From: Avena insularis
Lineage: Eukaryota > Streptophyta > Magnoliopsida > Poales > Poaceae
Length of the DNA stretch: 64,000 nucleotides
Assembly: GCA_023614405.1 (NCBI GenBank)
Contig: CM042697.1
Span: 158,262,149 to 158,326,148, forward strand
Reading direction: 5' to 3'
Below, piece after piece: positions 21,660 through 33,179 of this stretch (position 1 is its first letter; each line of letters starts with the position of its first letter). The position numbers and the translations under genes are program-made. The notes under the pieces were generated by a model. It saw only the letters and a program-made list of their open reading frames with translations, was not told where the DNA came from and did no database searches.

Positions 21660-24600
21660 ATGGTGCTCATAATGAGCGAAGGCATTGTGGCTAGATTTTT
21701 GAAATGTGCGACGGCCGACATGATATGAAATAACAAGACGGAGATAAGATGTCCGTGCAGAAGATGCAAAGTCAACTAGGTGATCAACCCAGATTCTGGG
21801 AATCTACAGGCGCACCTGCTCCGCCATGGTTTCATGGATGGATACACTCGTTGGATAAGCGATGACGAAGACGATGGAGACGGTGAAGGTGGGCAACATG
21901 ATGATGATCATCACGGCGAGAACGAGCGATATGATTAAGAGTATCCTGGAGATGGTGAAGGTGCGGAAGCAGACCGGGATGATGATGATCTAGATGCCAG
22001 AGGAGCAGACGATGATGGAACAACGTCAGGCTGGGTGCGGGACCCTTATGTGCAAGAGCTGCTTCTCAAGCAGACGCGTAATGCCAGGGCTGCCGCTAGA
22101 GAGAAATCCAAGCTTGCGCAACTTTAGAAAGACGCGGTTACTCCATTGTATGAAGGATGCAGGCCCGATGATACCCGGTTGAATGTAACACTCAGGGCTA
22201 TGGAGATGAAGGCAAAACACAAATTGAGTGACACAAGCTTCAACGATATGATGGCATTCTGGCACGATCGTCTCCCGGAGGGGAACACGTGTCCAACTAG
22301 TATCGAGGACACCAAGAAAATCGTCTGTCCTCTCGATCTACCGCATGTTAGATATCATGTATGCATCAACGATTGCATCATTTATCGGGGCGAGGACGCG
22401 GAGAAAACCACATGTCCGGTGTGCGGCGTGAGTCGATACAAGAAAGGGAAGAAAGCACCTCGAAAAGTGGTATGGTACTTTCCTATCACTCCTCGTCTGC
22501 AACGCTATTTCGTGGACCCTAAGGAAGCGAAGCTCATGCGATGGCATGCGGAAAGGAAGAAGCCAGGAGATTACGATGATCCCGAAAAGGATGAGCTACT
22601 AACGCAATCTTCAGATGCTAGCCAGTGGAAAGCATTGGACCTCGAATTCCCAGAATTTGGTGGAGATTGGAGGAACATCAGGCTTGGTGCGATCACCGAT
22701 GGACTCAATCCGTTCGGTAGCCAGAGCAGCACGTACATCACTTGGCCCGTGTTTGTATGGATGTACAACCTCCCTCCATGGTTGTGCATGAAGAAGAAGT
22801 ACATACAAATGAGTATGCTAATTCAAGGGCTGAAACAACCTGGTACCGACATCAATCTGTATCTCAGGCTGTTGAAAGAGGAGCTAGCCACGTTATGGGA
22901 ATATGGAGCCAATACTTACGACGCTGTCGCACAAGATTATTTCACTATGAGAGCCGCGTTGGTCACTACGGTGCAATACTATCCAGGTTGCGGGTATATC
23001 TCGGGGCAGGTTATCCAAGGATTCTGCGCATGCGTTAGGTGCATGGATAACACAAGCTATCTCCAACTAGAGAAAGATCCAGGGTCTTCGAAAACCGTGT
23101 TCATGGCGCACCGGAGGTGGCTTGGCACGAATGATCCATGGAGAAAATGTGGAGACCTATTTGATGGCAAATCCGAGACCCGAGGAATCCCAGAGCGTAG
23201 GAGCAGCGAAGAAGTGGAAGATTTGCTGAAAAACTGGAAAGATTGTCGTCAGCCTAGAAAGAAGCAAAAGAGGCAGCAAGACAAGCCGTTGATGAAGGTA
23301 TGGAAAACAAGGTCTGTTTTCTTGGAGTTGCCATACTGGAAGTTTCTCCGCACGCCTCATAGCCTTGACATCATGCATATCAAGAAAAATGTGTGCGAGA
23401 GTCTGGTCGCCACCATAATCAACATGCCAGATAGGACGAAAGATGGTCCGAAAGCAAGGCACGACCCGATATTCATGGGTATCCGGAAGGAGCTTCACGG
23501 AGGACGCACTACTCCTGATGATCAGGAAGATGACGATGATCATGAGTCGGAGACGACACAAGGTCGTCGGAAGGGTAAAAAGTTCAAGAAGAACGAATAT
23601 TACTGCCCTCCTTCTTGCTTCACTCTAAGCCAGGATGAGATCAAAAAGATTTTCAAGTGCCTTATAGGAGTCAAGTTTCCTTACGGCTACGCGGGCAAGA
23701 TAAGCAGATACCTAGATGAGGCGAAGTAGAGGTTCAGTGGCATGAAGTCTCACGACTGTGCCGTGCTAATGACGCAGGTACTTCCGGTTGCACTAAGAGG
23801 GATAATGGATGAGCACGTCCGTGAAATGTTATTTGGCCTCTGCAAGTTTGTCGACGCAATCTCTAGGAAGTCGATTGGCCTGAATCACCTCGGGAGGCTA
23901 CAGGAGGAGATCGTGGTGATACTATGCGAGCTTGAGGTCTACTTCCCGCCCGCATTCTTTGACATTATGGTGCATCTGCTGGTCCATGTCATAGAGGACA
24001 TCGTCCAACTCGGGCCGATGTTCCTCCGCACCATGATGGCGTTCGAAAGGATGAACAAACATATCAAAGGATACGTACACAACAGGTCCCGTCCAGATGG
24101 AAGCATAGCCAAGGGCTTTCTGGCCGAAGAGTGCATCTCTTTCTGCATGAATTATCTAGACATCGAGAACCCTGTCGGTCTTCCCGTCAACAGGCACCTT
24201 GGCAAGCTCGACGGATCTGGTCACCGAGAGGGTCGTCGCATACTACATGCAGACTTAGATTTTCGACGTGCAGACTTTGATCGAGCAAACCTCGTCACGC
24301 TACAGCATTTAGAACTGGTCGATCCTTGGTACAGAAGCACAAAAGGTTAATCGAGAAGAAGTACAGTGACCGGGGCATACAAAGGACGCAGGGAGAAATA
24401 ATCAGATAGCACAACTCAGATTTCACGCGTTGCTTTAGGCAGACGCTCCTTGATAATCCCCCGCGATCGCATTCTTCTGACACGGAAAAGATCATATTCA
24501 CCATGTCGCAGGGACCGATGCAAAACCTGGTGACCTATCAGGTGTATGATATCAACGGGTACACATTCTAGACGGCTACACAAAAGTTTAATCGAGAAGA

Positions 24601-25390
24601 AGTACAGTGACCGGGGCATACAGAGGATGCAGGGAGAAATAATCAAAGAGCACAACTCAGATTTCACGCATTGGTTTAGGCAGACGCTCCTTGATAATCC
24701 CCCGCGATCGCATTCTTCTGACACGGAAAAGATCATATTCACCTTGTCGCAGGGACCGATGCAAAACCTGGTGACCTATCAGGCGTATGATATCAACGGC
24801 TACACATTCTACACGGAGGAAAAGGACAACAAGTGTGATTATCAGAACTCAGGCCTAACGTCGGAATTCTACACCGATGACAACGTGAAGGAAAGATTCT
24901 ACGGAAGAGCCGAGGAGATCTGGGAGCTCGACTACTGTGGAGAAAAGGTGCCGATGTTCCGTGTCAGATGGGCAAAGAGCGTCGAAAGAGAAGACCGGTA
25001 TTTCACAACCATGGTTATACCCGAAGCAGCCAAATCCAAGGCCGCCGATGCGAACGTGGCCGCGAAAAATGAACCGTGGGTACTAACTACCAAAGTGGAC
25101 CAATGTTTTTTCATTACCGACCCAACAAAGCCTAGCCGTGTTGTCGTGAGGAGAGGAAAAAGAAACATCATTGGAATGGATGGAGTCGCGAACGAGCAAG
25201 ACTTCGACCAGTACGGCGATCCAAAGTTTGAAGATGACGACGACTACGAATACAGCAACATACATCACAAGAATAAAAAGGACAACCCTACCCAAAAAAG
25301 GTAGCCTGTTCGAAAGAAGAAACATTAAAGTGCCGGGGCTAAATTATTCAACCGCGACAAAGAAGGGAAAAAAGATTGTAAAACGCTAGC
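21660..25390 (+). pseudogene. tnpD-like: CACTA-1 TnpD-like transposase
   Basis: The start at 21660 is chosen by homology to CACTA-2, after an acceptor whose cag has become cat. Domains in order: Transpos_assoc-like N-terminus (CPCRRCK near 21753), Transposase_21-like catalytic region in the open frame 22146-23729 (IRLGAITDGLNPFG near 22678, QGLKQPGTDINLYL near 22827), DUF4218-like region 23742-24350 (KSHDCAVLMTQVLPVALRG) and DUF4216-like region 24546-25304 (ERFYGRAEEIWELDYCGEKVPMFRVRW). Breaks include a TGA and a TAG near 21726-21780, several stops before 22146, a shared TAG at 23727-23729, a frameshift near 24330 and a 241-bp tandem duplication. It would cut and join the element ends but is inactive. 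Confidence 0.9.
24340..24820 (+). repeat. 241-bp tandem duplication within transposase
   Basis: The block starting at about 24340 (gtacagtgaccggggcatac at 24361) is repeated at 24602, a period of 241 bp, with a few differences. CACTA-2 has a single copy at about 42690-42910. The junction carries tctagacgg in place of tctacacgg, so the duplication interrupts the transposase exon. Confidence 0.9.
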
Positions 25391-25636
25391 TCAAAAAATA
25401 TTGTAAAACGCGTGGTCGAAAAAGATTTTAAAAGTCATGGACAAAATTATTATGAAATTTAGTTGTACTTTGAATCATATTTGTACCACTTTTATGACAT
25501 ATATTATCACTTTTGGGCATTTTTGGAATATTTAAAAGTATTTTAAAAATAAAACAAAACTTGTATGGCATATATCACCACTTTTGGGGATTTTTTTGAA
25601 CATTTAAAAGTATTTTTAAAATAAAATGAAAAAGGG

Positions 25637-25712
25637 GGGACCAGGATTTGAACCTGGGTGCTCACAAGTTTAGAATAGAGCAGTGGAAAGAACCAGTGGG
25701 ATAAGGAAGTGC
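25637..25712 (-). other. tRNA-related relic with pol III B box
   Basis: On the minus strand CCAGG-TTCAAAT-CCTGG forms a perfect 5-bp T-stem and 7-base loop with a B-box core, followed by TCCCCCC and a T run like a pol III terminator. Upstream, TATCCCACTGG resembles a decayed A box. A complete acceptor stem and D-stem are absent, so it is not a functional tRNA. It may be a SINE-like or tRNA-derived fragment. CACTA-2 retains the upstream part (about 43590-43625) but not the T-arm. Confidence 0.4.
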
Positions 25713-25747
25713 TAGTTTTAACTAGAGGGGTGTCAGCCCTCTTATCT

Positions 25748-25843
25748 GACTAGTCGTACCCACTTAGGCGTAGCGCACCCTGGCCAAGTGCCATACGGAT
25801 AACTTGGCCAGGGTGCGCTACACCTAAGTGGGTATGACTAGTC
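25748..25843. promoter_or_regulatory. Internal palindrome with subterminal motifs, CACTA-1
   Basis: Arms of 42 bp (25748-25789 and 25802-25843) match as an inverted repeat at 40 of 42 positions around a 12-base spacer. Each arm contains one GTAGCGCAC motif like those in the subterminal arrays. It lies between the two genes and just upstream of the GC-rich leader of gene 2. A transposase-binding regulatory site for gene 2 is inferred. Confidence 0.7.
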
Positions 25844-27973
25844 AACCGTCGCCCTCGATCGCCATCCTCAGACATAGATCGATCGTCTAACCCCATCGCC
25901 CCATCTCCATCGACGCGCCGCCGCCGCCGGAGGTCAGGAGGAGGAGCAGCGAGCCACGCCAGGAGGAGGAGGAGGAGTTCACCACGCCAGGAGGAGGAGG
26001 ACGCGGCTGCGTGAATCGTTCGGGATAGGGCGCGGCGCGGCACGCGCTGGACCAAACACGGCGGCGGATCGACCACACACGACTACAGCGGCTGGCAAGG
26101 TACCTCCCTCCTCTCTCCTCCCTCCTCTAGGCTGCTCCTCCTTGCTCGTCTCTTTGTCTTGGGCGGGGGGTGGGGGGAACGGCGACCTGCGGAGGCACCG
26201 ATTGATGTTTGCATTTAGGATTTGATCAATTATTTGAGTAGTTGGAACACAAAAAATCGCTAGAATTCGGATTTGATCAAAAGGTTGGCAAGAAGGTGAC
26301 ACAAGAAAAAGTTGGACATAGCATGAGCCTCACCTGAGTAGTGTACATTCTATTTTTGCTGTTAAAAATTGGTTCAAGAGGCGTGGTGTGTGGTACAGTT
26401 TGTGACAGGCTGACATTCAAAGAACTGTCTCGTGTTCATGGAAGCCATGAAATGTTAAAGCTCAGATTATCAAACAACATATATAAAATAACAAATTCAT
26501 AAGTACTAATAAAATAGGTGAAATTTTAGAGCAGGTTGTGGGCAGGTTTTTTCTGCATGAGTAGCGGCACATCTGTTGTCTATTAGTTGCACCTAGGTCA
26601 GCTTTAATTTTTCATGTGTATGAGTGACGGTTTGGTTAATACACTGTTGTGTCAAGATGTAGGTCTTTTTAGAATCTGTGCAGTTGTGCTAGTCAAATAT
26701 TATGAGGTCTAACAATTGATGTAGAAAAAAAGAATACTATCATCTACACCACTCTGTTGATACTACTAGACCTATTATAAAACATACTTCCCTAACGTAT
26801 AATTAGTTTTATTTCAAACAACAAATTTCATAGAAATGAATTGTCAAAGTGCCATAAAGACTGAGACATGAAAAAGGGGCATACGTTGTCACCTGGTACT
26901 TGTGAACAAAGTATACTACTCACCTGGTTATGATTATTTTGTTTTGGAAGGTGCATCTAGCTGAATGGCATGGTGTGTAATATGTAGAAATGTTCCTAGC
27001 GGAGTCAGAATTTTTGTTTCATTTATAGGAGGTAGAAATGTTTTCAGTTGGTTACTGGAGCTCTGAAACTTTCATTGCCACTTTGAATGAAAGAGATGAA
27101 CAATTATTTGTCCTTTTATCATTGTCATTCAAAGGTGAGGTTGACGACACTGATTCCATCACCAGAAGTGTTCTTATGTCAGTCACTACAGAGGTGAATA
27201 TATACACCAGCCATTGTGCATAGGTGATTTAGATATGATTTTTGCCACTGTGTAGTTACTGTGTAGGGTGTAGGTTTAGATTGCTACTGTGTAGGTTTAG
27301 ATATGAAGATGCATTGAGATATGAAGATGCTGTATATACTACTGCAAGCAATATGCGTAGGGTGTATACTACTATGTATAATTGAAATATGAAGATACTA
27401 CTGTGTAGGGTGTATACTACTGTGTATACTACTAGTTAGAACATAGTAGTAGCTAGCTTCTGACTACTAGATGCTGGAGAACTATTTGGAGCTACTACTT
27501 TTGCAAAGCAAAATCTGGATGTATGTGCTGTATGTGCTGCTGGTTGTACTACTTTTGCAAAGCTACTGTTTTTGCAAAGCTATCCGGAGCTACTGCTTTT
27601 GCAAAGCTACTGTATGTGCTGCTACTATATGTGCTGCTGGTTGCTACTACTATATGTGCTGCTGGCTGCAAAAAACTACTGTGCTTCTACTACTATATGT
27701 GTTGCTGGATCTGGCCATTTATTTTTATATACCTAGTAATAATCTTGTGCTTGTTGTGCTGGTAATGTACTGGCTGTGCTTGTGCTTGTATGAAGCACTT
27801 TATTATGTCATGTATGCAGGTTCTTGTATGAAATGAGTCCTGATTTTTGCCGGAATGTTGATTAACTTCCGTTTCAGCAGAAATCGGGCATTCCTAGTTT
27901 AAGAAAATTAGCAAAGGTCATGCCGGATTTTTTCGTGCATTTAACCAATTATTTGTTTTCTATTAGTGCAAAG
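25844..27973 (+). other. Leader/intron region upstream of CACTA-1 gene 2
   Basis: A GC-rich block with CCG and GGA repeats (25910-26010) is followed by a possible donor, caaggtacc, near 26097, and then a long non-coding stretch. Low-complexity tracts occur at 27240-27430 (tactgtgta, tatactac) and 27480-27700 (tttgcaaagctactg). A tatgcag acceptor near 27820 precedes a second intron-like piece and the ATG at 27974. Most of it does not match CACTA-2 except for the last about 150 bases. Short frames here are low complexity, and I call no gene. Confidence 0.5.
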
Positions 27974-30353
27974 ATGTGTGACAACGACAAGGCTGGATGT
28001 TCTAAGCGCATCAGCGCTGAAGGAGAACTCAGACCTCCGAATAAACAATTGACATTCTAGGAGGCGACCCAGTGGCTAGAAGACGAGTGAAGAATACCAT
28101 CCTTCGGAGAGCAAGGATGATGAGATGGAAGACGCGGAGGAAGAATCCGAAGGAACGACGGGTGATGAAACCACTTATGGTGGCGAGGGCACAGAGAGTG
28201 GTAGCAATCCTCCTAAGAAGAAGAAGAAGCCGAAGGAACGACGCCGAGACACGGTCGGCACCGTCAGGGAGGAAATTACCGAAGTGAGCCCAACAGGGGT
28301 TCCTTTGGAGCCCGACCTTGTCGTCAAAGGGTACGGTGGGCAAGTGGCGGAGATCACTCAGACAACCATCTCGATCAACACCGAGAATCTCTAGCATAAA
28401 GATAATGGCCACTTGCGCACAATCCTCTTCGAGAAGCTGCACGCAAGATACAAGTTCCCCGCTGAGTATCGGAACACAAATTATCATGGGAACGAAGTAA
28501 AAAAATCCGCCCTCACAAAGATGAGCACCGCCCTGGACAGCTGCAGAACCCGGATAAAGAAGAAGATCTATAAAGAAGGCAAAAGTCTCGAGGAGATCCA
28601 GAAGATTGACCCGCAGATCACCAAAGATCAGTTCCGGGAGTTCAAGGAGAGGTGTGAATCCGAAAGAGCCTAGCCAATAGTAATCGGGGAAAGGTGATGC
28701 AGGCGATGAATATAGGTCATCACCATCACGGATCTGGTGGATACAGAACCGCGGAGGCCAAATGGAATAAGGAGGACGAAGAGCATAGATCTAAGGGGAT
28801 AGAAAACCCCTTTGCTAAATTCGAACCCGGGCAGGTTCGAAACTTCATCAGGGCCCATTACCATGTGGACCCAAAAACCAAACAGCTCACCGCGGATCCT
28901 GCAGTAAAGGAATTTGAGGAAATTGTGGTAAGTAATCTAATTACCGTGGATCAACTCGATTGCATTCTAATCGATGAAGTCTAGTTTCTAAACGGTTCAC
29001 TGTTACTTCTTCTATAGGAGGAGGAAATTGTTGCTAGTCATGGATCCCAGGGTTCCTCATCCCAGGGGTCGACGGCGGCCACCCGGTGGATAACCTTTAA
29101 TGAGGTGATGAACCGGGCCAAGAAAATAGAGCCGGTTACGAAGAAGCCGTCGTTGGCTGGCCGTCTGGCCGGCCTCGGGGGTAAGAATTGGGTGGATCAT
29201 TTTGGTCCACCGCCGAGGACGCGTGTGGTGCCGTCGGGAAGGAGCGAGGAGGAAAACCGCGAGGTTCAAGAACTTAAGAACAAGTGGCGTGGATCCCGCA
29301 GATCGTCCAAGACAACCTGGCAATCACCCTCACGTCCATCCTGCCTACCTTGGTGGAGTCAATAGAGAACTGGAGTGCGGGTGGTCGAGTAGGGCCGTGC
29401 CCGATTCCAAGCATGGTTAGTAGCCACTCGAACAACGCGGAGCCAACGAATGATGTGAACTATGTGTTCGTGACTCCGCCCCCTAGCACCTCAGCGCCGC
29501 AAGTGTTGGTGAATCCCCCTGCCATCACCGCGGCGCCGGACATGTTGGTGGCCCCCCTGCCATCGTCGCGGCGGCACCGGAGCTCCAAGCACCCGGTAGG
29601 GAGAATACACCGGCGGCCAGCACCACACCATCAAGCAGCCCCTCCGTCTCTTGCACGCCCGTCGGTGTATGCGGTGCCTCGACATTAGCCGATCTCGATG
29701 CCATCACGGTAAAAAAATTGCTTTACCGCCTTTCACGCAATCTATTACTCTTATGGCATCTCTGACGACGCCGTACATGTTTTCCGCAGACGGATATTCC
29801 TTGCACTCTCTTATGCTACATGAACAACGAGCTGAGGGATGTTGCCAAGGGTACCATCGTTAAACCCTTGCAGCGCACGTTCCACTCAAGTCCGATGCCA
29901 GATAGCGTGCACAGGGTTAAAATTAGTCGGGTGCTAAGGGGTTGCGACGACCTGGAACCTCCCATTCAACCCCCAGGAGCGGATGAAGAAGAGCTGGATG
30001 TCCTCAGAAGTTGCTTCGGCTTATTCTTGCAATGGCCAAAGAGCATGATCCGTTTGGGGACGACGGGGGCCATCACGCGACAAACAACAGCACCGCCTGT
30101 CGTGCCAGTGACAAGCGGTGGCAAGGCCCCCTTACCGCAATCGCCGTCACCTCCACGCGGTGGGTCGGATGATCATGTTGATGATATGAACATGGCGCAG
30201 GATCCGGCCGAGGACGACGAAGACTGGAATGATCACTTATTCAACACTCAGTTTAGCAACGAAGACCTAGCTGGTGGCCCCACAGAGAAACCCACTATCA
30301 CCAAGCGTCTGTTTGGTTCTCAGGAGACGTCTCCAGCTTGCGCCTTTACATAG
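27974..30353 (+). pseudogene. CACTA-1 gene 2, N-terminal Ptta/En-Spm (Transposase_24-like) part
   Basis: The start at 27974 (MCDNDKAG) is shared with CACTA-2. An acidic N-terminus with KKKKK nuclear-localisation-like clusters precedes the recognisable core at about 28400-28930 (EGKSLEEIQKIDPQITKDQFREFKER, then GSGGYRTAEAKW), typical of plant Ptta/En-Spm proteins. An intron with GTAAGT donor near 28929 and a cttctatag acceptor near 29019 is visible, and another lies at about 29708-29790. In-frame TAG at 28058-28060 is shared with CACTA-2; further stops or shifts lie near 28080, 28394, 28672 and 29280. The product probably corresponds to the second, DNA-binding function of CACTA elements, by position. 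Confidence 0.75.
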
Positions 30354-31740
30354 CCAGCTGATACAACCAATCGACCCTTTATTCTAAGCCCTGACACACT
30401 ACATAGGGCGGCCGGTGCTCAGATTGTGGTTCCTGCCCGCTCTCCAAAAGGAAAAAAGGGCAGAAAAAGAAAATCTAGCAGCTCGAGCCAGCCGGTGGCG
30501 TCAACTGTGAATCCGATCAGGTTTCCGGACGGGCCACCAAGACCCGAGGGTATTATGTGGAGGATTCATGTGGCTGGTGAGCCCATGCTACCTAAGAATT
30601 TGCGGAGGCTCGCCAGTTCGGACTGCAGAGTGTGCATGACGGCGTGCTAATGATAGAGAGACGCCTTCTGGCGGAGAAAGATCCCTCGCACCCGGTATTC
30701 GTGGTTAAGGTGCCACCAGGCTTGGGCTTCGTCGACAATGCCCCTGCGGATCTGTTCTTCCTGCGGTTTGACGACATCTTCAATATGTTCCACCTGTACC
30801 CGCTGCACTATACCATGGTTCGCCTGTTTTCTCTCAGCCTGGCCATGCAGATCATTACAGAGAACACACTGGGCATCTCTATAGTGGAACCCTACTACAT
30901 GCGTGATGGCTGCTTGAGAAGCGCCATTGAACATTGTTTCGTGTCTTTGTACCTAAAAAGAATCTTCGTGGCAAACAAGATAAAGGCATACATTCTCGTG
31001 CCTTACTTTCCTGAGTAAGTCATTATTCACTCGCCACCATCGATTGGCTTTATTAGATTATCATCATTATTTTTCCAACACATTCCATTTGAATTTTTTT
31101 GCGCAGAGATGAACACTGCACACTCATCTCCTTATCGCCGAAGCATTTGCACGCCACGTATTTCGAATCGGGGAGTCTAGAAAAGAAGAAAAACTATGAC
31201 AAGATCAAGGAAGTTCTGGATGATGCTCTCACTGGCTATGCCTCGACGGAAGGCACCACCTTCGTGCGTACGAAGGTCTAGTTCGGTAGGCACATCTTCA
31301 ACCATGTAACGGAGTTCCCCTGCGTGAAGCAGCCAGAAAGCAGTAAGAAGGAAGCCTACTACGCACTCTATCACATGAGGGCATTCCTACTAGACCAGCG
31401 GAATTCTACGCTGCTAGATCATCTCAAATAGTGGGCCGAAGCAACGGCCAAGATCACTGATTCAGATATTAGAAAAGAGATGTATCGCATCCAGCAGCAT
31501 TTTGGGGCAATCATCTTTCGTGATGTCATGACTTCGGGGGGGGGGGGGGATCTTCTACGGAGGAAATATCCCGAATAACCGTGACATAGAAGATATCCTA
31601 GAGATGCATGGTGACTATAGGAAGTTCATGACGAGACAAGGCGTCCTCCCGTTCCCTAAGCCGAGCCAGAAGGCTTGCTGTGGCCTAGTTGTAGTTCCAA
31701 ACTATAGATTACCTTTGTGTGTGTGTGTGGAGAAGTGTAC
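30354..31740 (+). pseudogene. CACTA-1 gene 2, C-terminal C48/Ulp1-like part
   Basis: A basic KGKKGRKRKSSSS segment near 30440 is followed by conserved sequence to 31018, an intron (GTAAGT near 31016, gcgcag acceptor near 31107) and EDEHCTLISLSPKHLHATYFESG, which fits the His and Asp strands of Ulp1-like C48 proteases. Where family members have Q-x6-C-G-Y-Y there is SKKEAYY at about 31342-31362, so the catalytic Cys-Gly is replaced by Glu-Ala, and the Asp position is Glu here. A TAG near 31279 and another near 31428, plus a 14-G run at 31536-31549, break the frame. Enzymatically dead by inspection; the family call is by motif alignment from memory. Confidence 0.6.
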
Positions 31741-31893
31741 ATGCTACTACTTATATTATTAGGTTTATGAATCATCGCTTACTTCTTTTGCTTATTATTA
31801 TTATATATCAATCAATGCTTGTTTTTTTACTTACTCTTTGGTCCTTTGCTCACTTTGGTCCTTCTTTTTTCCTTACTTTATTAGTCTTTTTTC

Positions 31894-33070
31894 GAGAATA
31901 ATGCCGATGATTGAAATGTCGTGGCACACTATATATGTGAATGTGCTACGACGGGATTGTGATCCTTGTGATATGCACAAGTCCAGGTCTTGTGCATCCT
32001 ACTTGGCTCACGGTTCCATTGTAGCATATTCCTGTGTCCAACGACCTATATATATATATGAGGCATTCTTTTTGATTTACTTTGGTCTTTTTCGAGAATA
32101 ATGCCAATGATTGAAATGTCGTGGCACAATATATATGTGAATGTGCTACGACGGGATTGTGAGCCTTGTGATATGCACAAGTCCAGGTGTTGTGCATCCT
32201 ACTTGGCTCACAGTTCCATCGTAGCATATTCCTGTGTCCAACGACCTATATATATATATATATGAGGCATTCTTTTCGAGTTATTTTGGTCTTTTTCGAG
32301 AATAATGCCAATGATTGAAATGTCGTGGCACACTATATATGTGAATGTGCTATGACGGGATAGTTAGCCTTGTGATATGCACAGGTCCAGGTGTTGTGCA
32401 TCCTACTTGGCTAACTGTTCCGTCGTAGCATATTCCTGAGTCCAACGACCTAGCTAGTTATATATGAGGCATTCTTTTTGAGTTACTTTGGTCTTTTTAG
32501 AGAATAATGCCGATGATTGAAATGTCGTGGCACATTATATATGTGAATGTGCTACGACGGGATAGTCAGCCTTGTGATATGCACATGTCCAGGTCTTGTG
32601 CATCCTACTTGGCTGACCATTCCGTCGTAGCATATTCCTGTGTTCAACGACCTAGTTATATATGAGGCATGAGTTTTGAGTTACTTTGGTCTTTTTTGAG
32701 AATGCCGATGATTGAAATGTCGTGGCACACTATATATGTGAATGTGATGCGAAGGGATTGTACGCCTTGTGCTATGCACAAGTCCAGGTGTTGTGCATCC
32801 TACTTGGCGTATAGTTCCATCGTAGCATATTCCTGTGTCCAACAACCTAGTTATATATGAGGCAGGATTTTTGAGTTACTTTTGTCTTTTTCGACAATGC
32901 CGATGATTGAAATGTCGTGGCACACTATATATGTGAATGTGCTGCGATGGGATTGTCCGCCTTGTGCCATGCACAGGTCCAGGTGTTGTGCATCCTACTT
33001 GGTGGACAGTTCCATCGTAGCATATTCCTGTGTCGGACAACCTAGTTATATATGAGGCATGCTTTTTGAG
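31894..33070 (+). repeat. Six-unit hairpin tandem array, CACTA-1
   Basis: Units begin at 31894, 32094, 32298, 32500, 32698 and 32893 (195-204 bp each). Each folds as a long imperfect hairpin: the loop (tccaggt core) is closed by atgcacaa/ttgtgcat, then an internal bulge, then a stem of about 21 bp (gctacga...gagcc against ggctcac...tcgtagc), then an outer stem (gtcgt-ggcaca against its complement). The 7-mer before the bulge varies between units as GTGATCC, GTGAGCC, GTTAGCC, GTCAGCC, GTACGCC, GTCCGCC, and the opposite arm varies to match. The array lies between gene 2 and the small terminal ORF, perhaps in an intron or 3' UTR. It may be a source of small RNA (inference). Confidence 0.85.
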
Positions 33071-33179
33071 TTTGGTCTTTGTGATTTAGGAGTACTTTTT
33101 ATAAGTGTATATTCATATGCGACTTTATTATACATGTTTTTTTTTCAATCACCGATTAATTATTATTGTCAACTTGTAG

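Noticed and set aside
25637..25712. Functional tRNA gene
   Set aside because: Only the T-arm is sound; no acceptor or D-stem pairing and a degenerate A box.
27471..27836. Cys/Tyr/Leu-rich frames near gene 2 leader
   Set aside because: Products of tactactat and tttgcaaag low-complexity repeats; not conserved in CACTA-2.
31894..32101. Small protein encoded in each hairpin unit (frames starting MPMIEMSWHTIYVNV)
   Set aside because: The frame is open in some units but has TAG in unit 3 (32365-32367), and changes between units preserve base pairing more than amino acids.
31894..33070. CRISPR-like repeat-spacer array
   Set aside because: Units are nearly identical over 200 bp with variable short stems, in a plant transposon; no cas genes and no unique spacers.
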